Source: Halomonas halmophila | GTDB taxonomy: Bacteria; Pseudomonadota; Gammaproteobacteria; Pseudomonadales; Halomonadaceae | DNA length: 64,000 nucleotides | Direction: 5' to 3' | NCBI RefSeq assembly: GCF_006540005.1 | Contig: NZ_BJOC01000011.1 | Location: 62,001-126,000 of the forward strand | In this document: piece after piece, positions 17,817 through 26,732 of the stretch | Position numbering within the stretch: the stretch's first letter is position 1 | Layout: each line of letters starts with the position of its first letter | Made by a program: the position numbers and the translations under genes | The notes under the pieces: generated by a model | The model's input: the letters and a program-made list of their open reading frames with translations, nothing else | Database searches by the model: none | Told to the model about the DNA's origin: nothing

Positions 17817-19047
17817 TTTTCACCAGAACGGTATCATTACCGACTTCCATAACCTGACCCACCGTTCGGTCGATTCGCTGGAAGCCGACCTGGTGCAGTT
17901 TTCCCGGCAGCGGCCGATGAGCCTGATTCTGCCGTCCCTGTACAGCGAACTGGAAGGCCCGGCGCTGAACCATATCGTTCAGGAAATTGCCGCCGCGCCC
18001 TATCTGGAGGAGGTGGTCATCGGCCTGGATCGGGCCGATGAGGCGCAGTTTCGCCATGCCCGCGAGTTCTTCGCGCGACTTCCCCAGCGGCATCGTATCC
18101 TGTGGAATGATGGCCCCAAGCTGACGGCCCTGGACCGCGAGCTGGAGGCCCGTGGGCTCTCGCCCCAGGAGCCCGGCAAGGGGCGCAATGTCTGGTACTG
18201 CGCAGGCTATGTTCAGGCCTCGGCCCGCAGCCAGGTGGTGGCCCTGCATGACTGTGACATCCTGACCTATGATCGCGGCATGCTGGCCCGGCTGTTTTAT
18301 CCGGTGGCGCACCCTCACTTCAATTACGAGTTCTGCAAGGGCTATTACCCGCGTATTGCCGAGGGCAAGCTCAATGGTCGGGTGTCACGGCTGATGGTCA
18401 CGCCCCTGCTGCGGGCGCTCAAGGTCATCGCCGGCCCCTTGCCGTACCTGGATTACCTGGACAGCTTCCGCTATCCCTTGTCGGGCGAGTTCGCCATGCG
18501 CAGTGACGTGCTCGACGGCATCCGCATCCCCGCCGACTGGGGCCTTGAGATCGGTGTGCTGTCCGAGGTGCAGCGCAATCACTCGACCCACCGTCTGTGT
18601 CAGGTGGATCTGGCCGATAGCTACGACCACAAGCATCAGCCGGTTTCCGAAGACGATGCCGCGGCCGGCCTCAATCGCATGAGCCTGGATATCGCCAAGG
18701 CGCTTTATCGCAAGCTGGCCACCCAGGGGGTGACCTTCAGCGCCGAGGACTTCCGTACCCTCAAGGCGACCTACTATCGCTTGGCGCTGGACCTGATCGA
18801 GGCCTACGACCACGACGCCACCATGAACGGCCTGACGCTGGACCGTCACGCCGAGGAACAGGCCGTCGAGCTGTTTGCCCGCAACCTGCTCGACGCCGGC
18901 GCGGCCTTCCTCGACAATCCCGGGGAACGCCCCTTTATCGCCAGCTGGAACCGGGTACGCGCCGCCATCCCGGATGTTCTCGAACGCCTGCACGACGCCG
19001 TCGAGGGGGATAATGCCCCCGGCTGCGCCGGGAGCTATAAGCTGTAA
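17809..19047 (+). CDS. gpgS: Glucosyl-3-phosphoglycerate synthase (GT81 type)
   Basis: Transfers glucose from a nucleotide sugar to 3-phosphoglycerate. A 412-residue GT-A glycosyltransferase: SLILPSLYSELE at the N-terminus of the Rossmann half, the GKGRNVWYCAGY segment seen in GpgS proteins near 124-135, and metal-binding DCD in ALHDCDILTYDRG near residue 147. I chose ATG 17809, which overlaps the phosphatase end and has GGGAGGG before it. An in-frame upstream extension is not family-like. With the phosphatase it forms the two-step route to glucosylglycerate. A GH13 phosphorylase able to break that product down is encoded convergently. Confidence 0.88.
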   Translation: MSDFHQNGIITDFHNLTHRSVDSLEADLVQFSRQRPMSLILPSLYSELEGPALNHIVQEIAAAPYLEEVVIGLDRADEAQFRHAREFFARLPQRHRILWNDGPKLTALDRELEARGLSPQEPGKGRNVWYCAGYVQASARSQVVALHDCDILTYDRGMLARLFYPVAHPHFNYEFCKGYYPRIAEGKLNGRVSRLMVTPLLRALKVIAGPLPYLDYLDSFRYPLSGEFAMRSDVLDGIRIPADWGLEIGVLSEVQRNHSTHRLCQVDLADSYDHKHQPVSEDDAAAGLNRMSLDIAKALYRKLATQGVTFSAEDFRTLKATYYRLALDLIEAYDHDATMNGLTLDRHAEEQAVELFARNLLDAGAAFLDNPGERPFIASWNRVRAAIPDVLERLHDAVEGDNAPGCAGSYKL

Positions 19048-19049
19048 GC

Positions 19050-19232
19050 TTTAAGTAGGAAGAACGCGGCTCGCGCCGCTTGAAGAGGTAAGTACGGCGC
19101 TACGCGCCACCAAAGAACGAAGAGTGAAGTACGGCGCTACGCGCCTTGAAGAGGGAAGAAAAAACCTTGACTCCATGCCGTCGGGGGTCATGCCGCCTTC
19201 CTTCTTCCTTCTTCCTGCCTCCTTCTTCCTTA
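19050..19232. repeat. Dispersed hairpin-bearing repeat cluster (copy A)
   Basis: Immediately behind gpgS are three short tandem units. Each has a small GC hairpin (GCGGC-TCGC-GCCGC, then GGCGC-TAC-GCGCC twice) joined by purine linkers of the type TTGAAGAGGGAAG. A pyrimidine tract of repeated CTTCCTTCTTCC follows at about 19196-19232 and is complementary to the purine linkers. The segment AAGTACGGCGCTACGCGCC occurs twice exactly, near 19090 and 19128. The same architecture recurs behind gltX. There is no coding content. Confidence 0.7.
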
Positions 19233-19238
19233 TTCGCT

Positions 19239-21023
19239 TCACCCCGACCCTTCGCTGACCAGCCACAGGCTCCGGTAGGGGGCGAGGGTTTCTTCGTGGT
19301 TCCAGGGAGCCTGGGCGAGCAGGTCGTGCCACTGGCCCTGGGCCAGTTCCGGGAGTTCGAGTGGCTGGGGCCGGTCGGTGACGTTGTGCACGGCGATCAG
19401 GCGGCGGCCGTCAGCGGTCGGGCCGCGTTGCAGGGCGATCAGGCTGGGTGGCGTGTCCAGCACCCGCTGCGGTGCATCGGGGTGGAAGCAGGGCTCCTGC
19501 CGCCGCGCATCCAGCATCCGGGTCAATGACTTGAAGACTTCCCGGGTCGGGGTGGCGGGCGTTTCGAGCAGCCATTCGAGCTCGTCTCGCTGCCAGCGGC
19601 GGCGATTGATCGAGCGCAGGCGTCCGCTGCGTTCCACGCCTTCCAGGTCGTTGAGGGTCCCCGTGAGCACGTGCAGATAGATCGCCGGGATGCCGCGCAG
19701 GCCGAGCATCAGTTGCTGGCTGCACAGGAAGCGGGGCGTCTGCCAGGCATCCGGGCCGCGACGGCTGCCCTTCATGGCGTCGAACCAGGTGATATTGAGC
19801 TCGTAGGGGGCATCCGTGCCATCGTCCCGGGTACGCATGCTGGCGTAGCCGCCGAAGCGGTGCATCAGTTCGACCAGGGCATCGATGTCATGCTGTGGCA
19901 GCCAGCCTTCCAGGGGGCGAACACCGATGCCGTCGTGGCTTGCCGTGAAGTTCAGGAAGCTGCAGCCCGGAGGCAGTTCGGGCAGGCTGCGCAGCCAGGC
20001 CGCCAGGGTGCCGGCTTCGCCGCAGGTCAGGGTGTGCAGCAGCAGGGGCGGCAGGGGAAACTGATAGACCAGATGCGCCTCGTCGGGGGAGGCGTCGCTC
20101 GCGCCGGGTGCCGTCAGCCGATCGAGACCGAAATAGCTGATGTTTTCCTCGTGGGGCACATTGGTCTCGGTTAACAGCAGGGCATCGGGGGCGACATGGT
20201 CGATGATGGTGCGCAGCAGGCGCACCACCTCGTGGGTCTGGGGCAAATGAATGCAGGACGTACCCAGCTGTTTCCAGAGATAGGCGATGGCATCCAGGCG
20301 AATCACCCTGGCGCCCTGGTCGAGATAGAACAGCAGGATGCCGATGAACTCCAGCAGCACATCCGGATTGGCGAAGTTCAGGTCGATCTGGTCTTCCGAG
20401 AAGGTCGCCCACAGGTGGCGCACCCCGCGCCGGGTCGGCACCTTGACCAGCAATGGCGAGCTGCGCGGCCGCACGACCGCCGAGAGGTCGGTATCCGGGT
20501 CCATCTCGATGAAGTAGTCGCGGCCCGGCTGGCTGCCGGCCAGGTAGTCGGTAAACCACAGCGACTCCCGCGAGACGTGGTTGAGTACCAGGTCGACCCC
20601 CAGATCGAAGCGCCGGCCCAGGCGTTGGATGTCATCCCAGTCACCGAGTTCGGCATTGACCTCGCGATAGTGAATGACCGAGAAACCGTCATCGCTGCTC
20701 CAGGGGAAGAAGGGCAGGATGTGCACGCCGCTCAGGGTGTCGCCCAGGTGGCGGGTCAGGAAGTCCTCGAGCACCTGCAGGGGCGGCATGTCATCGGCGA
20801 CCAGGCTGTCGCCGTAGCTGATCAGCCACTGGTCACGCTGGCTCCACAGCGGCACCGGGGCGGTGTCCTGCGTCGATCTGGTCGGGGCCTGGTGAGTCAG
20901 CAGGGTCTCCAGGCGGCGCAGGACTTCATCGGCCCGCGGGCCATACAGCATCTCCAGATGCTGGTGGGTGCGGCGCCGAAAATGCACCGCATCGATCGGT
21001 GTGGAATGTGATCTGGGCATCAT
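19239..21023 (-). CDS. GH13 (sucrose phosphorylase-like) glucosylglycerate phosphorylase
   Basis: A 594-residue GH13 subfamily 18-type phosphorylase. The conserved regions are LVLNHVS, VIRLDAIAYLWK with the nucleophile Asp (about 244), LLLTETNVPHEEN with the acid/base Glu (about 286), and TASHDGIGVRP with the stabilising His-Asp. Sucrose phosphorylases, glucosylglycerate phosphorylases and glucosylglycerol phosphorylases share these motifs. The adjacent gpgP-gpgS favours glucosylglycerate as substrate, releasing glucose-1-phosphate and glycerate (inference from context). I chose ATG 21023, with GAGGG 8 bases upstream, over a GTG 9 bases earlier. It is convergent with gpgS. Confidence 0.8.
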   Translation of the reverse strand: MMPRSHSTPIDAVHFRRRTHQHLEMLYGPRADEVLRRLETLLTHQAPTRSTQDTAPVPLWSQRDQWLISYGDSLVADDMPPLQVLEDFLTRHLGDTLSGVHILPFFPWSSDDGFSVIHYREVNAELGDWDDIQRLGRRFDLGVDLVLNHVSRESLWFTDYLAGSQPGRDYFIEMDPDTDLSAVVRPRSSPLLVKVPTRRGVRHLWATFSEDQIDLNFANPDVLLEFIGILLFYLDQGARVIRLDAIAYLWKQLGTSCIHLPQTHEVVRLLRTIIDHVAPDALLLTETNVPHEENISYFGLDRLTAPGASDASPDEAHLVYQFPLPPLLLHTLTCGEAGTLAAWLRSLPELPPGCSFLNFTASHDGIGVRPLEGWLPQHDIDALVELMHRFGGYASMRTRDDGTDAPYELNITWFDAMKGSRRGPDAWQTPRFLCSQQLMLGLRGIPAIYLHVLTGTLNDLEGVERSGRLRSINRRRWQRDELEWLLETPATPTREVFKSLTRMLDARRQEPCFHPDAPQRVLDTPPSLIALQRGPTADGRRLIAVHNVTDRPQPLELPELAQGQWHDLLAQAPWNHEETLAPYRSLWLVSEGSG

Positions 21024-21148
21024 GGCCGCCACCCTCGCGTCAGGAACCGGAATGTCTCATGCAGATAGCATGCCAGCCCACAGGGTGGACGGCATCCGGC
21101 ACCCACCAACGCTGGTGTCCGAGAGTGGCGACCTTAGCCACCGGGGCT

Positions 21149-21817
21149 TCAAGTGGTCTGGTCGAGGCCCATCTGCCAGAAGTCGATTTCCAGGCGGGTG
21201 GCGTCGCGGAAGATCTCCGCCAGTCGAGTGAAACGCGCCGGCGTCACCTCGGCCAGGCGGGCGTCGAGCCAGGCGATCTCGTCGCGCATGGCGGCCTGGA
21301 AGTCATCACTCGAGTACATGGCGATCCAGGCCTCGAAGGGGTTGGCGTCGCCCCGCCGGGTGCTCGGTCGCGCGTTCAACCAGTTGGCGATCTCGCCGTA
21401 ACCCACCAGACAGGGCGCCAGCGCCACGTGCAGGTCGAGCAGGTCGCCGCGGCTGCCGGTGTCCAGCACATAGCGCGTGTAGGCCAGGGTGGCGCGGGCT
21501 TCGGGCAGTCTGGCCAGGTCCTCCTCGCTGATGCCCCATTCGCGGCAAAATCCCACATGCAGATCGAGTTCGACGTCGAGGATGGTCTTGAGGCCCTCGA
21601 AGGCGTGGCGCAGCTCGGCCAGGTCGTGGCTCTTGTAGGCCGCCAGGGCATAGGCGCGCGAGAAGTGAATCAGGAACAGATAGTCCTGTTGCAGGTAGTG
21701 ACGAAAGGCCTCGGGGGCCAGGTTGCCATCGCCCAGCGAACGCACGAAGTCGTGCTCGATGTAGGCGCGCCAGTCTGTCTGGCAGGCGTCGGTCAGGTCG
21801 TGAAATTGGTAACCCAT
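21149..21817 (-). CDS. tenA: Aminopyrimidine aminohydrolase / thiaminase II (TenA)
   Basis: Salvages the pyrimidine moiety of degraded thiamine by hydrolysing aminopyrimidine to HMP. A 222-residue all-helical TenA/PQQC-fold protein. The catalytic cysteine is Cys136 in LAPCLVGYGEI, and an acidic residue near the C-terminus (in RLEIDFWQM) sits where the catalytic Glu is expected. GGAG lies 5 bases before the ATG at 21817. The frame continues upstream into a TPP riboswitch, so longer starts are wrong. The riboswitch directly upstream confirms thiamine control. Confidence 0.92.
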   Translation of the reverse strand: MGYQFHDLTDACQTDWRAYIEHDFVRSLGDGNLAPEAFRHYLQQDYLFLIHFSRAYALAAYKSHDLAELRHAFEGLKTILDVELDLHVGFCREWGISEEDLARLPEARATLAYTRYVLDTGSRGDLLDLHVALAPCLVGYGEIANWLNARPSTRRGDANPFEAWIAMYSSDDFQAAMRDEIAWLDARLAEVTPARFTRLAEIFRDATRLEIDFWQMGLDQTT

Positions 21818-21900
21818 CATGTCTCCGGTGTCGGGATCCGGCATGTGGGCGCAGCGAAACGAGCAGGCAGGACGACCGGTATCAGCGGCACCGGGCGCTG

Positions 21901-22031
21901 CGCTTGATTCCCTACGCCGGTTCACGGGCGACCATGGGTCGCCGCCACCCGGATCAGGTTCCACGGGATCAACGCTGTGCCCCTGAGGGCGAGCGTCATC
22001 TCAGCCGGTGTAACCGGCACCCCGTCAAGCG
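21901..22031 (-). promoter_or_regulatory. TPP riboswitch (THI element)
   Basis: Read on the minus strand, it shows the conserved THI-box parts in order: GGGGTGCC, GGCTGAGATGA, CCCGTGGAACCTGATCCGGGT and a final GCGTAGGGAA. The P1 stem is perfect over 7 bp (CGCTTGA at 22025-22031 with TCAAGCG at 21901-21907). An extra arm carries a GGCGACCCATGGTCGCC hairpin. It lies 84 bases before the tenA start and should lower expression when thiamine diphosphate is abundant. Confidence 0.95.
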
Positions 22032-22074
22032 AGAGCCTCTACTCTAACACCTCGTCGAGGCTTGAACAGGGGGG

Positions 22075-24003
22075 TCAGGGGCCAGTGGCGGACTCCTTCT
22101 TGTCACCCGGTGCCAGTGCCCAGTCGCCGGCAAAGGATTGTAACGGCATGGCGCGGCGGTATTCCGCGGGCGGCGGCGTGAGCTTGGCCGCGTCCTCCAA
22201 CGGGACCTGATCGGCCAGGCGACTCACCACGGCGGGGGTCGAGGTCTCGCTGGGCACCAGCAGCAGGCCGCGTCGGCGCAGGCGTCGGCCGATGGTCAGG
22301 CTGCTGCTGAAGCGCACCAGGGGCGCGGCGAGCAGCAGACCCAGCCAGACGGGCGTCAACCACCAGAAGAAGCCGGGGGTGTACCACCAGGTCACGCCTG
22401 CCCAGATGGCGCCCACCAGGGTGCCGGGCCAGGTGTAGCGAACGGCGTCCCGCCAGGGCAGGGCGCGCCCCTCCCGGGACTGGGCATTCCAGGCCACGGT
22501 ACGGCCACACAGCACCTCAATCACGAAACGGCTGTGAAAGACCATCATCAGGGGCGCGATCAGGATGGCGAACAGGGCTTCCAGGAGGGCGCTGGCGAGC
22601 AGTCGGGCGCGCCCGCCGAACGCTGCCGCCGACTGTCGCCAGGCCAGGGCCACACCCAGCACCTTGGGCATCAGCAGCATCGCCAGGGTGCCGCCCAGCA
22701 AGGGCATGATGAGGTTGGGCGGAGAGATCGGCCAGTCCGGAAACAGCTGGGCGTCGGAGGTGAAGAAGTTGGGATCGATCAGTGCATGCAGCAGCGCATC
22801 GGCGGTGCTGACGACGAGTATCGCCAGCCATACCAGGGATGACAGGTAGGCCAGGGCACCGCACAGGAAATGCACCCGGCTGACCATGTGCAGGCCGCTG
22901 CCGCCCAGCAATCGCAGATGCTGCAGGTTGCCCTGGACCCAGCGGCGATCGCGCTTGGCGTAGTCGAGGATATGGCTCGGCATTTCCTCGAAGCTGCCGC
23001 CCAGGTCGGTGCGCATACGCACTTCCCAGCCCGCGCGGCGCAGCAGGGCGGCCTCGACGAAGTCGTGGCTGAGGATATCGCCGCCCAGTGGTGGCCGGCC
23101 GGGCAATTCGGGCAGGCCGCAATGGGCGGTGAAGGCCGCGACGCGCAGGATGGCGTTATGACCGAAGTAGTTGGCGGCATCGGATTGCCAGAAGCTCAGG
23201 CCGCTGGCGAGCATGGGCGAGTAGACGGCGGCGGCGAACTGGTTGGCGCGCCCGAACAGGCTGTCCTGGCGAACCGGGATGGGCACGGTCTGCAGCAGGC
23301 CGAGGTTTGGGTTGGCTTCCATCTGCGCGATCATCTGGTGGATGGTGTCGCCGCTCATCAGGCTGTCGGCATCGAGTACCAGCATGAAGTCGTAATGGGC
23401 GCCCCAGCGCTCGCAGAAGTCCCCGAGGTTGCCCGCCTTGCGTCCGGCATTGCTGTCGCGGTGGCGATAATGCAGCCGGCAGTGGTCGGCCAGCCGCTGT
23501 TGCAATGCCGCCATGACCTCGTGCTCGCGGTCGATGCTGTCGGCATCCGTGCTGTCGCTGAGCACGAAGGCCTCGATGCGTCGCGCGGCGGTCTGTGGCG
23601 GCAGGTCACGGCAGGTGGCCTCGAGGCCCGCCGCCACGCGTTCGACATCCTCGTTGTGGATCGGCATGACCAGGGCCGTGACAGAGTGGGCAGACTCCGG
23701 CGGTCGGGAGTCGCAGGCACGGGCCAGGCTGAGCGGGTCGCGGCGCATGATCGACAGAGCAAAACCGATCAGGCCACTCCAGAAGGCGACCGCAATCCAG
23801 CCGAAGGTCACCGTGAACAGCGCCATCACCGACAGTTCGAGTGGCGTCAGGCCGCCGACATGGAGAATGCGAAACATGGTCCACAGGCCAAGGATCGTGG
23901 TTGCGGCCACCAGCAGCGCGAAAATCAGCCGCCGGGTGCGCCTGAAGGGGACAGGAGCCACCATGGCCCGGGACTCAGCGGCGCTCATCGGGATACCAGA
24001 CAT
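22075..24003 (-). CDS. opgH: Glucans biosynthesis glucosyltransferase H
   Basis: A polytopic inner-membrane glycosyltransferase that makes the beta-1,2 backbone of osmoregulated periplasmic glucans from UDP-glucose. The 642 residues cover the catalytic core; it is shorter than E. coli OpgH (847), lacking most of the long N-terminal extension. The GT2 signatures are visible: VMPIHNED, LVLDADSLM, HDFVEAALLRRAGW and the RRWVQGNLQH (QxxRW-type) motif. Two N-terminal helices and about five C-terminal ones flank the domain. The start overlaps the opgG end by 29 bases; ATG 23988 is an alternative. Downstream of opgG in one operon. Confidence 0.93.
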   Translation of the reverse strand: MSGIPMSAAESRAMVAPVPFRRTRRLIFALLVAATTILGLWTMFRILHVGGLTPLELSVMALFTVTFGWIAVAFWSGLIGFALSIMRRDPLSLARACDSRPPESAHSVTALVMPIHNEDVERVAAGLEATCRDLPPQTAARRIEAFVLSDSTDADSIDREHEVMAALQQRLADHCRLHYRHRDSNAGRKAGNLGDFCERWGAHYDFMLVLDADSLMSGDTIHQMIAQMEANPNLGLLQTVPIPVRQDSLFGRANQFAAAVYSPMLASGLSFWQSDAANYFGHNAILRVAAFTAHCGLPELPGRPPLGGDILSHDFVEAALLRRAGWEVRMRTDLGGSFEEMPSHILDYAKRDRRWVQGNLQHLRLLGGSGLHMVSRVHFLCGALAYLSSLVWLAILVVSTADALLHALIDPNFFTSDAQLFPDWPISPPNLIMPLLGGTLAMLLMPKVLGVALAWRQSAAAFGGRARLLASALLEALFAILIAPLMMVFHSRFVIEVLCGRTVAWNAQSREGRALPWRDAVRYTWPGTLVGAIWAGVTWWYTPGFFWWLTPVWLGLLLAAPLVRFSSSLTIGRRLRRRGLLLVPSETSTPAVVSRLADQVPLEDAAKLTPPPAEYRRAMPLQSFAGDWALAPGDKKESATGP

Positions 24004-25519
24004 AATTCCAGGTTTCGGTCAGCGGCTGGCCGCGCAGCATCAGCTTCAGTCGCATGTCGGCCGGCGTGCTTTCCTCCGGGGCGAGTCGGAAACTGGCGCG
24101 CCAGGTCTTTCCATCGGGCAATTGCTGTACCCACTGCTGAACGATGTCGCCGTTCGAGGTGGTCAGCTGTGACTTGACTGGCTGATCGGCCTCGAGGCCC
24201 TCCAGGGCGGGACCTCTGAAGTCGACGATGAAGAGCCGCTGGCTGGGCGGCGGCGGGTCGTCCTGTCCCGGCAGTGCCGCCCAGCCCTGGCGGCTGCGAA
24301 TGACGTGGCCGAGCTGCTGGTCGGGGGGCGTGGTGCCGAAGGTTCGCAGCCGATAACGATAGCTGCGCGATTCGCCGGCCTCGAACGGCTCCTGCGGCAC
24401 CCAGTAGGCGGTGATGTTGTCGTTGGCTTCACTATCCGAGGGAATCTCGACCAGCTCGACGTGGCCCTTGCCCCAGTCACTCAGGGGCGTTACCCACTGA
24501 CTGGGACGCTTTTCGTAGCGTGCCTCGGCATCCAGGTAGCCCTGGAAGTGGCGCGGTCGCTGCACCAGCCCGAAGCCCTTGGGCGAGGTATCCTGAAAAC
24601 TCGAGATATGAAGCTTTGCGGGGTTGCTCAAGGGACGCCAGATGCGTTCGCCGTGACCGGAATGCAAGGCCAGGCCGCTGGAGTCATGCACTCGCAGGCG
24701 GTAATCGTCGGCCGGATAGCCGCCCAGACCACCATGCATGAACATGCTGGTCAGTGGCGCCACGCCGAGCTTGTTGACATCCTTGCGCGCGTAAAGCCTG
24801 GCGTGTGTGTCGACGACCGTCTGACGGCCGGGATCGATATCGAAACGGTAGGCGCCAGTCACCGAGGGGCTATCGAGCAGTGCCATGACGGTCATCCGGG
24901 TTGCGTCCGGCTCGGGCTTGACCAGCCAGAATTCGCGAAAGGCAGGAAACTCCTCACCCTGGGGTTCCGCGGTATCGATGGCCAGGCCGCGCGAGGACAG
25001 CCCGTAGCCCTGGCCGCGGCCGATCATGCGAAAGTAGGACGCGCCCAGAAAGACCATGAACTCGTCGCGGTATTCGCCGCTGTTCAGAGGGTAATGCAGC
25101 CGAAAACCGGCATGGCCGAGGTCGCTGAAGTTCTTGTCGGCCAGGTGCGTGACCTCGCCGTCATAGCGAAAGCGGGACGCATCGAAGGGCAATGGTCGTG
25201 ACTCGCCATCGGAGCCTACCAGATTAATGCTGACCGGTTGCTCATAGAGGAAACCGGGATGGAACAACTGCACCTCGAACAGCCCCTGATCCCGCCAGAT
25301 GGCATGCTCCTGACGGAAACGTATCTGCCGATACTGATCGTAATTCAGCTCGGCCAGCGCTTTGGGGATCTCCGAGCCGGTGTCTTCATAGGGCTTGCTG
25401 GCGAGTGTCTTTGCCCGCTTGGCAATGCGGTCGAACAGCTCGCTGTGTGATGAGGCGGCGGCGTCCAGCGCCACCAGGCTTCCCAGCGCCATGGCCAGGA
25501 TTTGACTGGGCAACTTCAT
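23975..25519 (-). CDS. opgG: Glucans biosynthesis protein G
   Basis: A periplasmic protein needed for osmoregulated periplasmic glucan branching or export. With ATG 25519 it has 514 residues, matching the family. The signal peptide is MKLPSQILAMALGSLVALDAAA, followed by a mature start at SSHSELFDRI. GGAG lies 9 bases before this ATG; the frame is open far upstream without family similarity. Conserved segments include LNYDQYRQIRFR and FLGASYFRMIGRGQGYGLSSRGLAIDT (a characteristic OpgG/D stretch). The gene overlaps opgH, its functional partner. The 262 bases upstream (25520-25781) show no further gene. Confidence 0.94.
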   Translation of the reverse strand: MKLPSQILAMALGSLVALDAAASSHSELFDRIAKRAKTLASKPYEDTGSEIPKALAELNYDQYRQIRFRQEHAIWRDQGLFEVQLFHPGFLYEQPVSINLVGSDGESRPLPFDASRFRYDGEVTHLADKNFSDLGHAGFRLHYPLNSGEYRDEFMVFLGASYFRMIGRGQGYGLSSRGLAIDTAEPQGEEFPAFREFWLVKPEPDATRMTVMALLDSPSVTGAYRFDIDPGRQTVVDTHARLYARKDVNKLGVAPLTSMFMHGGLGGYPADDYRLRVHDSSGLALHSGHGERIWRPLSNPAKLHISSFQDTSPKGFGLVQRPRHFQGYLDAEARYEKRPSQWVTPLSDWGKGHVELVEIPSDSEANDNITAYWVPQEPFEAGESRSYRYRLRTFGTTPPDQQLGHVIRSRQGWAALPGQDDPPPPSQRLFIVDFRGPALEGLEADQPVKSQLTTSNGDIVQQWVQQLPDGKTWRASFRLAPEESTPADMRLKLMLRGQPLTETWNYVWYPDERR

Positions 25520-25781
25520 GTTGCGCATCTCCATGGGGTCCCGCCGGCACTTCCCCGCGCAAGCCGGTCCAGGAGGTTTGAGCATGCCGGAGTATTGTTG
25601 TGATATCCCCGGTTCTACACTGTGGTCGGGTCCTGCATCACGACATCCATGGCGCGCCGGATGAGCCAGACGCGACCGTGATGTGCAGGAATGACCGTGA
25701 GGATCCAATATTTCGTCACCTTTGTCGACAATATCGCACAAAGGTTCCACGTAACGGCAGCGTTTCCTGGAGGGTGTTTGC

Positions 25782-26729
25782 TTAGCGGTAAAGGCGGAAC
25801 TGTCGCCACTCCGGCAACTGCTGTTCCTCTTCCGGGGTCTTGCGATAGCGCTTGTATTCCCATTGGTACTGCGCCGGGTCCAGCGCGATGGCTGCTTCGA
25901 CACTGGCATTGACGCCGGCGGCCGAGCGGCTTTCGTCGCTGTCCTGAACCCGCTCGTCGGCGGCCAGGAAGTGGATGGCGAAACCGCGACCGGGCAGGCG
26001 TCGCGCCACCCCCGTCACCACCCTGGCGTCGGTACGCGCCACCAGCTTGGGCAGCAGGGTAGCGGTATAGGCCTGTCGACCGAAGAAGGGGGCAAAGATG
26101 CCGCTTCCCCAGTCGGGTTCCTGGTCGGGCAGGATACCCACCGCCTCGCTGCGCTTCAGCGCCTTGAGCAGGGCCGCCACGCCGCGAGGATTGGTGGGCA
26201 CCAGGCTGGCGCCCTGACGCTCGCGTCCCTGGCGGATGATGGGGTCGAGGGCGGCCAGCTTGGGGGGCTCGTACATGGCGGTGAAGGGAAAGTGGCTGGA
26301 CAGCCAGAAATTGAGGACTTCCCAGTTGCCGAAGTGCGGAGCCAGCACGATGACGCCTCGCCCTTGCCGGCGCGCCTCGTCCAGCAGCTCGCGGCCGTGC
26401 ACCTCCTGAATCGAGGCGGCGACCCGCTCCGGCGCACCGCGCCAGGCGAAGCCCAGTTCGAGCATGGTGGCGCTGGAGTGGGTCAGGCTGTCCCTGGCCA
26501 GGCGCTGGCACGCGGACTGACTCATGTCGGGATAGGCCTGGGTCAGGTTGATGCGGGTAACTCGGCGCTCGCGCTTGCTCAAGCGCTCCACCACAGGCCC
26601 CGTCAGGCGGGCCAGGCGCCACAGTGACGCGGGGCGCCAGCCGGACAGGCCCTGCCACAGCGTGGCGATGGCGCGGCTCTGCCAGTCATGACGGGGGAGC
26701 GAGTCGTGGGACGGTCTTGGGTCAGCCAT
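25782..26729 (-). CDS. LpxL/HtrB-family lysophospholipid or lipid A acyltransferase
   Basis: A 315-residue member of the bacterial lipid A late-acyltransferase family, which adds secondary acyl chains to lipid A from acyl-ACP at the inner membrane. The catalytic H-X4-E motif is HFGNWE (His132, Glu137) in VIVLAPHFGNWEV. Further family segments are AMYEPPKLAALD, LVPTNPRGVAALLKAL and ILPDQEPDWGSG, close to the GILPDQ-type motif. The N-terminal membrane anchor is weak. It is encoded 3 bases downstream of a small membrane protein gene, so the two may be cotranscribed. I cannot tell LpxL, LpxM and LpxP types apart from this sequence. Confidence 0.87.
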   Translation of the reverse strand: MADPRPSHDSLPRHDWQSRAIATLWQGLSGWRPASLWRLARLTGPVVERLSKRERRVTRINLTQAYPDMSQSACQRLARDSLTHSSATMLELGFAWRGAPERVAASIQEVHGRELLDEARRQGRGVIVLAPHFGNWEVLNFWLSSHFPFTAMYEPPKLAALDPIIRQGRERQGASLVPTNPRGVAALLKALKRSEAVGILPDQEPDWGSGIFAPFFGRQAYTATLLPKLVARTDARVVTGVARRLPGRGFAIHFLAADERVQDSDESRSAAGVNASVEAAIALDPAQYQWEYKRYRKTPEEEQQLPEWRQFRLYR

Positions 26730-26732
26730 GCA

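Noticed and set aside
19050..19232. CRISPR array
   Set aside because: The repeated units are short hairpins with purine linkers, spacing is irregular, there are no unique spacers of constant length, and no cas genes are near.
21818..21964. Longer tenA start that extends 49 codons upstream
   Set aside because: The extension runs into the 3' part of the TPP riboswitch and has no TenA similarity; ATG 21817 has a ribosome site.
22870..24177. Open frame of 435 codons on the plus strand, opposite opgH
   Set aside because: Antisense shadow; the opgH motifs on the other strand are unmistakable.
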